Source of the DNA: Tremella fuciformis
Taxonomy: Eukaryota; Basidiomycota; Tremellomycetes; Tremellales; Tremellaceae
NCBI GenBank assembly: GCA_032768795.1
Contig: CP136490.1
Coordinates: 8,586,001 to 8,650,000 of the forward strand
DNA length: 64,000 bases
Reading direction: 5' to 3'
Shown here: positions 34,693-46,994 of the stretch, one piece after another
Layout: every line of letters starts with the position of its first letter
How positions within the stretch are numbered: position 1 is the first letter of the stretch
Position numbers and translations under genes: made by a program
The notes under the pieces: generated by a model
The model's input: only the letters and a program-made list of their open reading frames with translations
What the model was told of the DNA's origin: nothing
Databases searched by the model: none

Positions 34693-36114
34693 ATGTCCAC
34701 ATCGGAAGATAGATTTCTGGTGAACAACCTGTTCTCGGTCGCTGGGACAGTGAGTCAAATCTAGGGAGATCGCAACGGTGTTGACCGTCTGCAGGTGGTC
34801 CTGATAACTGGAGGCGGGAGTGGGATTGGAAGAGGTATCTAGGACCGCCCAATGCTGCAATCAAACGATGCTCATGAGCAGGATTGGCAGAGGCATTCAG
34901 TGCCAACGATGCGCGAGTTATCATCGTTGGTCGGAGACAGGATGTCCTGGAACGAGCTGCGGAGGAGCTCGGCAAGAATGTTCAATGGTAGCCGGCTCTC
35001 GTGATGAAATACTCGCACTGACATGCCGACAGGGTGCAGGGGGACATCTCGACCAAGCAGGGGTCGGAAGCGGTGGCCGCTGCTGTTGGGAAGCTCACAA
35101 CCAAGGTGAGCCCGAAAATCGGTTGCGTGGTTAGCTGAATCGCTCTAGCTGGACACGCTCATCAATTGTGCTGGACTGTCGATACCGTTCAAGCGCCCGA
35201 ACAACGATGTAGACAACCGTGAGGGGTCTCGAAGAGAACGGCACAGGCAGTGCTGATGATGTAGCCGATGTGTCGCAAGACCTGCTCTCCCAAGTTGACG
35301 AGTCAGTCCTGCGCATCATGGAGGGATGTTGACTTGCAGTGCCGATTGGGCGGACACACACAGGGTCAATGTCAACGGTAGGACTGAGCCATACGACCCG
35401 TAGCATGAGTTCACCTCAGGCCCGTACTTCATGACCGTCTCTGCCATCCCGCTGCTCCGGCAGTCTGACAATCCCAACGTCGTCATCATCTCCTCTGTCG
35501 CAGGCGTGGCAAATCAGCGGTTGGTAAAGATGCGTCATTTGGGGAATGCGCTCTCACACCCAGAGCGAACGGATCGTTTACCTACGGCGTCTCGAAAGTG
35601 AGACCTTATCACCATTGCGCACAGTCCTGTTTAACAATCAGGCCGGAGCGGTGCATCTCTCGTCGATGCTGGCTGGTCGATTACATCCGTAAGTCACAGC
35701 TACAGCTGTACTCAAGGGTTGTCTGAGAGTATAGCATGAAGATACGAGTCAACTGCATATGCCCCGGTATCTTCCCTTCCGAGATGACATCAAAGAAGGG
35801 ACCCAATGGCGAGGTCCTGCTGGGCGAGATGGGCACCAAAGCCGTGATGAGATCGACTTTGGGTCCGTCGTTTGCTGTGCTGTCTACTGCGCTTACACAG
35901 CGCAGGCCGCCCGGGGAAGCCAGAAGAGATCGCGGCGCCAATTTTGCTCTTGGCGAGTAAGGGAGGTATGTATATGAATGACACCTGTATCAATGTCGAT
36001 GGCGGGAGATGGATGGTGAGCGAATCTCACACCGCCGACCTTGCGCTCATATGGCAGGTGATGAAGGGGATCTATGATGGAATCCGGTTTCCAGAGGACA
36101 GCTATATCAATTAG
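34693..36114 (+). CDS. Short-chain dehydrogenase/reductase
   Basis: NAD(P)-dependent oxidoreductase. The start MSTSEDRFLVNNLFSVAG at 34693 is followed after splicing by a VVLITGGGSGIGR cofactor loop, ARVIIVGRRQDVLERAAEELG (NADP-type Arg after strand 2), LINCAG, RVNVNGPYFMT, VVIISSVAG (Ser) and FTYGVSKAG (Tyr, Lys). Next come MKIRVNCICPGIFPSEMTS and the SDR tail GRPGKPEEIAAPILLLASKGG, then TCINVDGGRWMV. About eight short introns. The tail after WMV is about 30 residues longer than usual. Divergent from the 2OG dioxygenase; probably the same pathway. Confidence 0.88.
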
Positions 36115-36369
36115 TCTAGGGTTTCGCTTGCAACCAGTGCTTTGCGTCCGACAGTCTGAGGCCGGTCATGTTGCAAAATGAGCGTGGTATGCATTCGCCC
36201 TCTTGGGGCTGATTCTACATATATAATGCAGTCAGACGGCCTGTGCACAGCAGCATCGCCGTAGTCCTATTCTTCTCCTCCGCATCCTGCCCAAAGAGGC
36301 AATTCTGACCCTATGAGGCGTTCACGGTGCTTATTGTTCAACAGGTCAGCCATGGTGCTCAACGCTCCC

Positions 36370-36415
36370 GGCCTTGGGTTTAATGAATAGGCTGGCCTTG
36401 GGTTTAAAGAATAGG
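36370..36415. repeat. Two-copy 24-bp tandem repeat
   Basis: A unit beginning GGCCTTGGGTTTAA is repeated at 36370 and 36394 with one or two changes. It lies in the 36115-36730 interval between the SDR and the symporter 3' end. No gene was recognised in the interval; short ORFs there overlap the repeat. Confidence 0.75.
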
Positions 36416-36730
36416 AGGATCTTATAGGGGCAGAGGCAGGAACTGTTTTTCCAGGCCGAAGGCGGTGTGGCGCCTGTGCACCCGAATCGGTGACCTGCCC
36501 CGACATCTCCAGTAGTATCTACTCCTTGCCGAAGTATATGTTGCGGATCACATAACGGCTGCATGAAAAGTTCCACCAATTTAAAACATCAGTACGAAGA
36601 ACCACATCAAATGTTGACAACGCCTCCTCTCTCCTCAACTCGAACACCACCTTCAGCTCCATCTGCTCGCCCTTATCCACGTCCGTCGTTCCCCACTTCT
36701 CCGTACGCAAGCCGATCGCTTTCATGTGGT

Positions 36731-38585
36731 TCAGAGCATGTATCGGAAGCCTGGCTGCTCGCGGTCGGTCAAGTCTCGTGCAGCGGCATCAGCAGGCTGA
36801 ACGGGAGCCAGGCCCTCGGCCTCTAGCTTGTCGCGGCGCCTGTTCTCACGCCAGTTGACGAAGCGGAGCACAGCGAGAGTTCCGATGGCACAGCCGAAGA
36901 AGATGGCCAGGACCTCCTTGCCGGTGCGGTAGTGAGGGGCGGTCTTGGCTTGGAAGGTCTGCGGTCCGAGCCAGTTACCAACACCATACGCTAGAGGTCA
37001 GCGCCCTTTCTGCGCCGGGGGTGGGGGACACTCACCGGTGATCTGAACGGCATTGGCCGTGACTTTCTTCGTATATCCGACAGTGTTCACACCGAGTGAA
37101 GCCATAGTCAGACCCCAGCCGGTACCCGCGGCACCGATGAGCGAGTCTGTCACGAGTCAGTGCCGGGAGGCATGTTTGAAAGCCACCACGTACAGCCGAA
37201 GAGAAGAACACCCTTGTTGGTCTGAGGCGCCAGGAGCATGATTAGGCCACCGACAAAGGGGCCGGTCAACGCCAACATGGCAAAGCCCGTCCGATCCTGG
37301 AAGTAGTCGGACAGATTCATGAGAACGAGTTTGGTCCCCATGTCAATCACGCCCAGAGGCATGTTGAGCAGAAGCGACTTGCGCGTACCAAAGCCGAATG
37401 ACTGGGATGTCAGCGATGTATGACACAACGACCAGGTCACTCACGTTGATGATGATGGAGCCGAAGGTACCGATACCGCCGTTCGGGATGTTCTCGAACA
37501 TGGAAAAGATGAAGTAGAGATACGTGCGAGGGTCCGTGAAGGCCTCTCTGACCTGGTACCACTGCCAAGCGTAGTTTCCGATACCCTGCGAGTTGACAGC
37601 GATGCGATCGACTGCGATGGCCTTTTCGCGCTCATCGAGCCATCCGACATAGAGTTGCGAGTCGGGCAAGGCGTACATGTAGACGAGACCGGTGACAAAG
37701 GTAAGCAGGCCGAACTGATATCAGAGACGTTCACAAGGGGAGAACCGTCTCACGAGGAGATAGAGGATTCTCCACGATTCGATCGCTGGGTTGACTAGAC
37801 CCGAGAGACCATACGCGACTGGAGAGCAGATGATGGTGGCTGCACCGTTCGCTGCCAGCCACAGAGCCATCCGACCGGCCTGCTCGTCGCGTCGATACCA
37901 CATGGAGATGACGAGGACAAAGGCGGGTGTGATCGTAGCTTCAAAGCTGAAAGTCGTCAACTTCTCGCTCAACAGGGATTCACACGCTACTCACAATCCA
38001 AGCAGGAATCGGCAGATGAGCAGACCGGCGTAATTCTTGACGGCAGCGTGACAGGTGAGGACGATGGCCCAGCAGATGATGTTCGCCGAGATGAACTTTC
38101 CGATGGGAAGCTTCTTCATGAGATAGGTAGCGGGAAGCTGTGCGGCAAGGTAGCCGGCATAGAAGATGGATCTTCGGGTAAGCTCCAGCCATGCCAGATG
38201 TCTACAGACCTACCCGCACCATGAGTACTGGTTCGACTGCAGGTTCAGACCGATGTCCTGTCGAATATTCATCAGAGAGGCGAAAGATAAGGTCTGCTTG
38301 TCCGCGTATTGGATGCCGTCTTTACGATTAGAAGGGTTGATACTGCACATGAATGCACCTACAGATCCACACCAGCATTGGCATCAAATGCCAGTCAATC
38401 TTGCGTAGGACCGACTTGCTCTCAGCCGGTGTGTAGTCGACATGCTCGACGTGTGCACGTGCCGCCAAGTCGACATACTTTGTGTGGGCCTTTGCGCCCT
38501 CGACTTCATTGACTTCAGCTACAGAGCCGCCGCCGATTTGCTTCTCCCCCTCGATATCGACCGGTTGCGGGTGGATTTCTGACAT
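36731..38585 (-). CDS. MFS anion:cation symporter (allantoate/nicotinate permease-like, DAL5 family)
   Basis: Plasma-membrane importer of organic anions (vitamins, allantoate, tartrate and similar). The start MSEIHPQPVDIEGEKQ is followed by RKIDWHLMPMLVWI and a helix-1 region with YADKQTLSFASLM; the segments YLAAQLPATYLMKKLPIGK, CRFLLGLLEATITPAFVL, WYRRDEQAGRMALWLAANG, PIESWRILYLL-type and FGSIIINSFGFGTRKSLLL regions are diagnostic. C-terminal LGPQTFQAKTAPHYRTGK and a basic/acidic tail end at 36731. Six or more introns. Divergent from a Zn2Cys6 gene, with a CCCCG/CGGGG repeat between them. Confidence 0.9.
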
Positions 38586-38714
38586 GGTGGTCAGAGCGGT
38601 TTGCTGTTTGTGGTGGTGGAGTGATGCCTGGCATGTTGATTTAAGTACATCTTCCAGAGATAGCGGTTGGTAAGAGAAGACTCCAATCGGACACGGGAGA
38701 TGACAAGGACTCGA

Positions 38715-38744
38715 CCCCGTCGGAGGTCGCGAGCGCCGTCGGGG
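38715..38744. promoter_or_regulatory. CCCCG-N20-CGGGG inverted repeat in the symporter/regulator promoter
   Basis: Arms at 38715-38719 and 38740-38744; internal CGTCGGAGG and GCCGTCGG add CGG half-sites. It lies 130 bp from the symporter start and 126 bp from the Zn2Cys6 start, so the adjacent regulator may bind here and control itself and the symporter (inference). Confidence 0.45.
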
Positions 38745-38869
38745 AACTCCACGTCATTCCCCTTATCCCCTTATCTCTGACCCAACCTCTTCTGACCGGT
38801 TAAGTAGTCGCTCGAGTTACCCCATGTGTTCCGGCGGGGTCCATGGCAATTCCCCTTTGACGTTGTATC

Positions 38870-41096
38870 ATGCCTAAAGCACCGCCAAAGTCGACGTCCC
38901 CGAAAGAGACCGTCGGAGAGAGCAGGACACTCCATCGGGCTTGCAATGGGTGTAGGACGCATCGCGTCAAGTATGGCGTTTCGGGATAGGCTGAAGGCAT
39001 AACGGCTGATAGACGCAGATGCATACCGGTCGACGGCGAAGAGAAGTGTAGGCGGTGTCTTGAGCGCGGCGTAGCTTGCGATAAGACCTCTGCGCCCCCA
39101 AAGGTTGGGCTTGTTTTCATTGGCTCAAGTAAGATCCTGATAGCTAGGACGACAGACCGCGCCGTCGTCTGTTGTTTCGAGACAGCGGTTCCGCTTTCCA
39201 GGGTAAAGATGCCGACGCATACTTCATGGGTTCATCGAGCATCCCCTTGCTTGCGTGGAAGGTCGCTCCACAACGTCCAGACGTGATTGACAAGTTCCGA
39301 AGCCTGGATGACCGATTCAGCGTCTTTCGTGGTTCTGTGGGAGGGTTGGAGCAGGATGGCCTGCTCGTTCGACCCCTTACCGAAACAAACAGCAAGGCAG
39401 AGAAGCCCGCACTGGTATCGGTAGCCCTGGTGAGGGGTCGTCTGATCCAAGAGCTGGGCGCAGAGACGGTCCTCTCATCGTGTCAGTCCTGCGAGTCGAG
39501 CGCCCCAGTGGCTGACCGGAAAGTATACGCGACGTGTCGAGACCGCATCATACCATTCTTCCCGGTCGTCTCCGTCTCCGAGAGCCTTCTCACCGACAAG
39601 GTATCGGAAGAGCACGTCAGCAAGTATGCTGCGATTGATCCAAACTCTGTACCACCGACCCCGCTGCCCAACTTGGTCCGCATGATACATTGCGCCATCG
39701 CTGCCCGGTCGCGTGATGTGCCCGAGCACATCCGCCAGAGTCTGCTCTCAGCGGTGCATGGGCTGCGAAACGGCCCCGAGATCACCAAGATCATCTCCTC
39801 GAGATCGTTGGCTAGTATACAAGTCCTTCTTTCTTTGAGTGTCTGTGACGACCTGAACAATCCCGATGCAAATGAGGCGCTGGAGGTGGTTTGGCAGAAC
39901 GTAGGCGCAGCAGCGCGCATCGGGTTTGGAATCGTGAGTTGCGCTTGGCATCCCCCAGCTGACGCAAGGCGCTGCACAGGAACGTCTCTCCGAGTCAAAT
40001 ACCATATTATCAGTTGAATCGGCGTTTCAGAGTCTGGGGCGCTTGCGTGATCATGGACAGATGGTCAGTCTCCTCCCCTGGTAGTGTGACTCATGGCCAG
40101 GCAGGCAGTCCGTCTTGGACGCGTCGTGGGCATCAACACGGAAGAATGCGACGCGCCTCAACCTAGACACTATGCCGACGGGATTCGCGAGGGGGAGCTG
40201 TTGGGACCTTCAGCCCCCGGACCCAATTTCCCCTGCTTCCGGTTCCTCTCTGAACTCACCTCACTCAGCATTCTGCTAGGGCGTGCTTGTGAGTCGGGGA
40301 TGTACTTAATCACAAGCTGATACCTTAGACCGATTGGTCGGGAATCCGCACGGCCTGCAAGCTGCTGACGACTTATCATTCATCCTACTTCAGATTGATA
40401 TCGACGCGTGGCATGCTCAACTGCCCACGTCCTGGCCGTACAGTATCAATCTGAGCCTCAGACAAGCGCCCTCGCTTTTGAACCTGTTGGCCGTTGCAGT
40501 CGAGGTGAGCGCTAGCCAACCGCATCCAGTGGACAGCTCACCATTCAGTTCACCCTGCAGCGATGTTTTGTATGGCCAGCGGCCGCGATTCCCGCCTCCC
40601 TGACCTTTCGACCATCTGCCGAACGCTGGCTAGGTCTCTGTCAGCGCGCAGAACAAGCTACATACTGGTTGAATACGCCGGATGGTGCCTTTTACCTCGA
40701 CGTACTCTCCATCAGCATTTACCCGGCATGTGAGCCGAGGCGGGTGTATGCGCCTCTGCTGACGCAATAGTCTGCTGCCTAATGATCCACATCAAGGCCT
40801 TCTCCATCGCCAAAGACTCGCACCACCGATGGCTCGTAGAGACTGCGCACACCGCAATCCAGCAGTGGGCAGCTGTCGCGCCGGGCAACACAGTCCGTGC
40901 TCAACTGGCGGGAACAGCCTCGTTGTTACACTCTGCCGCAATGCAGGATGACGTGGCAAATGCGACGATGGACCAGCTGTACTCCCAGGCGCTCGGCACC
41001 GTCCAAACCGACCTTTCTCCCATCGCCTCGACTAGTTTCAACCAGCTCGACTTTGATGCGATGGGCTTGGATCCCGTGTGGTTTGAGAATGTCTAG
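38870..41096 (+). CDS. Zn(II)2Cys6 fungal transcription factor
   Basis: Nuclear regulator. Met at 38870 starts MPKAPPKSTSPKETVGE; the cluster RACNGCRTHRVKC is completed across an intron and continues DGEEKCRRCLERGVACD, giving C-x2-C-x6-C then C-x2-C-x6-C. The exon 39172-39935 carries the fungal-TF middle region (PFFPVVSVSESLL, LPNLVRMIHCAIAARSRDVP, VQVLLSLSVCDDLN-like). Later exons include QIDIDAWHAQLPTSWP and HIKAFSIAKDSHHRWL; the stop is at 41096 after DAMGLDPVWFENV, a TF-like C-terminal activation tail. Divergent from the anion:cation symporter and the best candidate regulator of the 30-41 kb block. Confidence 0.87.
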
Positions 41097-42827
41097 TTCG
41101 TAAGTCGATGCACCGTGATATCAGCGAGTGGAGGTCAAAATATCATCCCCCGAGAAGACCTGCCGAGTCCTGGTGTTTGGCGCACTTCGCAGTTCAAGCT
41201 TGGATCCCCCACCGATGAAGCCACCCATGGCGGTACGCATAAAGGCGCTGCTACCTCCACACATCTTCCGTGCATCTGGGTGCGAGCTTCTCGACCCGAT
41301 GAGACGATATGGCGACCTTGTGCAATCTCTTCTGAGCATTGGGTCCTTTTGGGTGGTTCAGGCTCAACATGGAGCGGGCGTACGCACCCTGGCGTCCGTT
41401 GGCACTCAACGCACCCTGATTCTAGCGAAACCTGTCAAGGGGGAGTGTCGGTTTGGCCCATCGTGGCCGCACATTTCCATCCATTGTTCTCAGGGCGGGC
41501 TCCGAACAGGCAACAATTGAAGAGGGAAATCGCAGAGCTCAAGGCATGAGCTGAGGCCATCAAAGCGACGACGAGTATTGTTGCATGACGATTGACTTTC
41601 TTGACGGGCCTCCGTGTCCGATCCACCGCAGCCAAGGGTGTCTGCCTGGACAACTTCCTGGTAGTGCTCACGGCAAGATCGCTGTTCATGTCTGGGGACG
41701 ACGTCTTCCGTACGGGAGAATTGAAGAGGGCCGACGCGGCCCGTGGCAACGTGGAGCATCGGCGCTTGGTCTGATGACCAGAAACCACTCCACATGATGC
41801 GTAGTTCCGGGCCCCAGCACGGCCAGCGGGCAGCACCAGCCACTAAAGATCGCCGTCGCGTGGGATCGCTCGTGCATCAGGGGCGGGGCCGCTGCTGGCG
41901 AAACGGAACGGCTGGAATTTGAACGGAACGCCACGGTGACGACGGGGAGGATTGGCCATCGATGCCGCGTGGCCAGGCCCCGAGTAGCCAGAAGTCGGAG
42001 CTCTGGGGATTTACGCGCCAAGCTAGCGGGTCTTTCAAGGCCCGGCTTTGTATGAGAAACAGAATCGCGATTGTCAACGAGTAGTCGGCCGCGCCGATCA
42101 TTGTTTCACTGTTTCCACTGACAGACAGCTAGGGGCAGCAAAGGATCCCTAATCATCGACGAGCTTAAACGCGGGGCAGTTCCCTACTACCTCGGAACAG
42201 CATGGGGGGGGGCCTCGACGAGCGAGACTCGGAGGTCTATCATTAGTACTCTCGATTCTAACAAGTGGGCCGCTGCGCGAGTGACTCTGCGGGCAGGGAT
42301 TGCACCTAGGCGAGGGAACTGCGAGGCCGAACATGTCCGTGCATCAGCCGCCTCTCTTTGGCCCGCAACATTTGTCAGCCGACTTGATCCGTCTACGCCC
42401 GAGCGTACGGCCGCGCGCATATGCATATGTGCCTCGGTGCGTGATCGATGCAATAGCCCGACTGGAACGGATGCAAGGCAGGCAGCCAAAGTCCGCTTAG
42501 AGATCTTGCATTAGACAGATCGGATTCCCGTGCCTGTGCTCCCGTGACTCCCAACACCCAGCTGACTTTGCATTCACACGGGGACCTTATGCGCATTTCC
42601 TGAGCATTTCCGCAGGGGGTGGCGGGGCGCCGTCAACATGACTCGGGGCGCCGACTGCATGTGGGGTGACTGGTCGCCCAGCCCTTCATGCAGATAGCCG
42701 AGGCGACGTGGCGTTGCCGGGGCGACGTAGCATGTGGCCTCGAGACTCGTCCATTGTGAAAGTATTAAAGTCGCGGTCATTGGCAAGACTGTGAAAGACA
42801 TCGCACTGACCTCGCAATTCAGTCAAG
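41097..42827. other. 1.7-kb interval without a convincing gene
   Basis: Several overlapping ORFs of 100-145 codons exist on both strands but none shows a domain, and reading frames switch repeatedly. A stretch near 41500-41550 encodes a short heptad-like RQQLKREIAELKA segment that could be a relic of a decayed gene. The last 200 bp form the promoter of the downstream symporter. Confidence 0.4.
42623..42653. promoter_or_regulatory. Direct repeat CGGGGCGCCG, 21 bp apart
   Basis: CGGGGCGCCG occurs at 42623 and 42644, about 180 bp upstream of the symporter start at 42828. Two-turn spacing and CGG cores suggest an operator; unproven. Confidence 0.35.
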
Positions 42828-45015
42828 ATGGCTGCAGACATCATTCGCTTGGACAATGTCCTGCCCAAACAGGAAGTTGCTGAGCACGATGAGCACGAAC
42901 CCGACCTTCTCGTCGGCTTCAGTCTTGAAGCTGCTCGCGAGATTGCAGCCATGACTCGAGAAGAATACAAGGCCGCAGAAAAAGCTCTACTGTGGAAGAT
43001 GTTAGTCACATCTCCTGGCTCGACAGAAATTGGCTGATCATCAGCGACAAAAACCTTATCCCGTGGATGACTCTCCTCTACCTCATGTCCTTCTTGGATC
43101 GAGTTAATGTTGGGACTGCGAAACTCACCGGTGCGCTTTACCAACAGCGCTCAGCAGGGTGGGGGGCCTCGCTAACTCAGAAGGACTGGTCGCCCAGCTC
43201 AAGCTGAGCTCGTCCCAATATTCAAACGCGTCGATGAGTCAGGCCCCTTGCCTAGGACTTTGCCGAACCAAGCTTATGGGTGTAGTTTTCTTTGTCTCGT
43301 ACGTTGCGTTCGAGGTCCCTTCTCTGCTTGTCCTCAAGAAGTTTCGCCCATCCCGCTGGATCCCGTTCACCATGGTCTGCTGGTCAATCTTTCAAATCTT
43401 CAGTGCGTTCAATTCCATATCAGAGCCTGTACTTGGCAACCATTGAAGGCCACCCTCATGGCTCGTGAGCTGATTATCAGTGGGCATAGTTACCAGCTAC
43501 AACCAACTGCTCGCTCTACGTTTCTGCCTTGGCATCTTCGAGTCTGGACTGTTTCCCGGCCTCAACTTCGCGTTGACGGGTTGGTATCGCCGAGATGAGA
43601 TTAACAAACGCTGCGCCATCTTTTTTGCTGGAGCCGTTCTCGCCGGCGCTTTCGGCGGCATATTCGGTTATGCTCTGTCGAGAATGAATGGTGTTGGCGG
43701 GAAGGAAGGGTGGTCATGGATCTGTGAGTGTGCACAATGGCCCTTCCACAGCACTGCGGGGTACCAGACACCCAGTTCGAGCTCGGCGTATGCCTGACAC
43801 ACGACCGACTCGGCTGTGATCAGGTCCGGGACATCCAGTCTCTATGAGGCTGAGTCACTGAATGAAAGCTGACCGTCAGTCATCATAGAAGGTCTTCTTA
43901 CCCTCATTGTGGCGATATTGTCTTTTTTCTTCGTTCATGACTGGCCCGACAAAGCTCGTTTTCTCTCGCCTCTTGAAAGGGAGATGGTCTTCCAGAGGCT
44001 CAGGCGGGAGCAGGGTCTCGCCAACGAGGGTAAATTCCACTCCGGGCCAGTCATTGCGGCACTCACCGACTACAAGGTCGGTCACGGGACCAGTAAATGA
44101 AAGGAGCTGAGCGGTCAGACTTACATTCTGATGCTCATCTATATCGGCGTCTGCGAACCGCTCTACTCTGGCTCACTGTTCAGCCCCACGATCGTCGCTG
44201 CTCTGGGCAAGTGGACCACGCCTCAATTCCTTCTCCTTACCACCCCTCGTGAGTCGTCCTCATTGAGGCGGATGCTGCTTATGACCAGCGTACGTATGCT
44301 GCTTCATCGCAACCCTCGCCACAGCCTGGTATTCGGACCGCTATCGGCAGCGTGCCTTTCCTCTCATGCTTTGGTAAGTTTACAGCCTTGAAACAAAACA
44401 AAACGTTTGCCCCGCCGACGAGAATAGGGCCGCAGTGTCCTGCGCTGGATACATCATCCTCTTGACCGTTAGCTTCGACAGTCCCGGAGTCCTCTATTTC
44501 GCCGTCTTCCTGACGTATGTAGGGTCGATTTCCCTTTGACACCCCACTGATCGCTTCAGTATCACTGCCATCGGGCCGCTCGTAGCCGGCACGATCACTT
44601 GGGCCGGTAACACTTTTGCAAACCACTGTGCGTCGTTCTTGATTGTAGGCGACGGATACGGTGACGTTGATCGGCAGACAAAAAAGCCATATCCCTCGGT
44701 CTCGTCTTCTCTTGTGGCAATTCCGGCGGGATCGTTTCTTCCCAGGCGTACCGCAACCAGGACGCACCTCGATTCATCCCTGGACACGCCACCGCTCTTG
44801 CCTTTGCCGCCATGTGCTTCGTGTTGTCAGGCATGCTGCACATCATGCTGTCTCGCGAGAACAAACGCCGCGACGCTCAATACGGGCCACCTCCGGACGA
44901 CGCGCATGAGTGGGATGATCCGGAGACATTGCGCCGTTGGGGCCTGGAGAATCTCACACCAGAGGAGGTCATCGCCCTCGGTGATGATCACCCAGCCTTC
45001 CGTTTCTACACCTGA
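42828..45015 (+). CDS. MFS anion:cation symporter (DAL5/TNA1-like)
   Basis: Plasma-membrane importer of carboxylates or related anions. The start MAADIIRLDNVLPKQEV at 42828 begins an acidic cytosolic region; helix 1 is IPWMTLLYLMSFLDRVNVGTA, diagnostic for the family. The helices VSYVAFEVPSLLVLKKFRPS and ALRFCLGIFESGLFPGLNF, with the loop TGWYRRDEINKRCAIFFAG, follow; the central loop has FVHDWPDKARFLSPLERE. The second half includes YIGVCEPLYSGSLFSP, VFSCGNSGGIVSSQAYR and FAAMCFVLSGMLHIM, then the basic-acidic tail with NLTPEEVIALGDDHPAF ending at 45015. At least eight introns. Lies directly upstream of a Gfo/Idh/MocA oxidoreductase. Confidence 0.88.
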
Positions 45016-45308
45016 ACAACGGGTCACAAAACAGCTCCAGCGCTTCGCAATCGATGAGAACGGCACGACGAGAAGGTGTCGGCAAGTGAGGACGGGTTGC
45101 GGTCGGCGCGGAGGTTCCACCTTGCAGGCATTCATGCGACCTGCCAGTAAGTGATGTCAGTACTACAGCAGTAGGGCGGGTGTCTTTGATGAAACTCGTA
45201 CCCCTGGTTGCATCGGCCTAATCTCGCTAAGATCGCTGGATCCGGAAAGCTCGGTCCGGCTTCGCCGTTCACCTCCACCTTTCCACACCCCCTTCTTACA
45301 ATACACCG

Positions 45309-45316
45309 TATAAAAA
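45309..45316 (+). promoter_or_regulatory. TATA-box-like element
   Basis: TATAAAAA lies 137 bp upstream of the oxidoreductase start at 45453, followed by a pyrimidine-rich stretch near 45385-45410. It is consistent with a strongly regulated promoter. Nothing else was found in 45016-45452. Confidence 0.45.
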
Positions 45317-45452
45317 CACCGACGGCCCGATGAACAGCTGGTCAGCGCACATTAACAGTTGTTCACACGCTGCAGCCGAGCCCTTCTTCTTATATTGCCC
45401 TCTTTTCTCATATAGATCACAGCGTCCCACGTCTTAGGCAAGCTCAGTAAAC

Positions 45453-46705
45453 ATGACCCCCACGGCTATCAAAATCGGCGTGATTGGCTATGGCAACGCT
45501 TCACGCGTCTTCCACCTCCCGTACATCGCCCGGAACCCTCGATACGACATCTATGCTTTCTTCCAGCGCGACCCGAAGCCGGTCGAGGGGAAGCCGCACT
45601 GCTCTATCGACTTTCCCAAGGCAAAGCACTACACAGACGTCAACGACTTCTTGAAAGACAAGGATATCGAGCTCGTCTGTGTGTACACGAGGGATGACAT
45701 GCATTACGAGTTTAGCAAGAAGGCGCTAGAGGCAGGCAAGGATGGTGAGTCATACAGATGTCGACCCCTGATGTCTCGATGCTGCTTCAGCCTGCGGCTG
45801 ACATGCAGTCATCTCTGAGAAGCCTGTGGCGCAGCATAGCGAGCAGGTGACGGAGCTGATCGAACTCTCCAAGAAGGTCGGGAAAGGCTACTACCCCTTC
45901 CAGAGTAAGTACCACGAGTACGTCGCGTTGTGGGAGGAAGCACTGAATCTCTCTAGACCGACGATACGACTCGGATGCTCAGACACTTGCGGGTGTGCTT
46001 CAGAAGGGGTGGCTTGGCGATATCACCGAAGCTGAGATCCACTACGACCTAGACCTGGTCTGGGCAGGAGGCATTCCCGTCAACGACAACGCGAAACCGG
46101 GTGAGGGCCTGAACTTTGGTATCGGCTGCCATACTCTGGACAACACCTTGACGTACTTTGGTACTCCAAAGAGCGTCACGGCGTTCTACCGCACGCTTCG
46201 AAAAGGTGTAGACGAACCGACGGCTTCGTCCCCGACCGGCGTCGAAGATTCGTTCACCATCGTCTTGCAGTACGCCGACAAACCTCTCATCGTCTACGTC
46301 AAACACCATGTGCAAACCCGGCTGCCTTACGTCCTCAAGCACATGGTCCGGGGGATGAAGGGCACGTACATCAAGTACGGCGAGGACCAGCAGGAGAACC
46401 AGACCCATCAGGGCATGAAACCGGGTGATGAGGGCTTCGGCGTGGAGCCAAAGGAGTGCGAGGGAGAGCTCACGACAACCGAAAAAGTGCTGGACAGCCA
46501 GGTGCAGAAAGGAAAATACTGGGTTGGGAAGGTCCCAATTGTTCAAGGCGACTATGGACGGTATTATGACGATGTCGCCAAAGCGATCAGGGGGGAGATT
46601 GAACAGGTCGTCAAGGGAGAGACATCTCGGGATGGTATTAGGATCATCGAGCTGTCGAGGCAAAGCGCAATCGAAGGTAGAACCATTCCGTTCTCCTTGA
46701 AGTGA
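45453..46705 (+). CDS. Gfo/Idh/MocA family oxidoreductase
   Basis: NAD(P)-dependent dehydrogenase, commonly acting on sugars, inositols or sugar acids. IKIGVIGYGNASRVFHLPYI is the Rossmann loop; DIELVCVYTRDDMHYEFSKKALEAGK and, after the intron, a VISEKPVAQHSEQ segment contains the catalytic-region EKP. A further intron near 45906-45955 precedes NRRYDSDAQTLAG. The C-terminal domain includes GCHTLDNTLTYFG (His of the active site) and a long beta-sheet part. Ends IIELSRQSAIEGRTIPFSLK at 46705. Size after splicing, about 380 residues, is normal. The adjacent upstream symporter may import its substrate. Confidence 0.9.
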
Positions 46706-46994
46706 TCAGTACAGCTTCGGAAGCAAAACGACATGCATGAACCAAAGGGGGTCCTTTGCCGGTACAGTAGCCGGGTGATGACGTAAGAACGGAGAGACGC
46801 CGTTGTTCGGAGTTTGAAACGCCGAGGGTAACCTTGGCGGGCCGGCTAACATGAGCGAGAGAGATGCTTAGAGAGAGATGCTTCTAACTTGTTCTCCATG
46901 TCACGGTGAACATTGTCCGAGGACCTCCACACGTCCCGGCGACCAGGATACTCCAATCCTGCAGCTTCCACAGACACTCACACGCGAAGGAGTC

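Noticed and set aside
41115..41549. 145-codon plus-strand ORF downstream of the fourth Zn2Cys6 gene
   Set aside because: Only a short heptad-like tail is suggestive; no domain, no splice structure and competing ORFs on the other strand.
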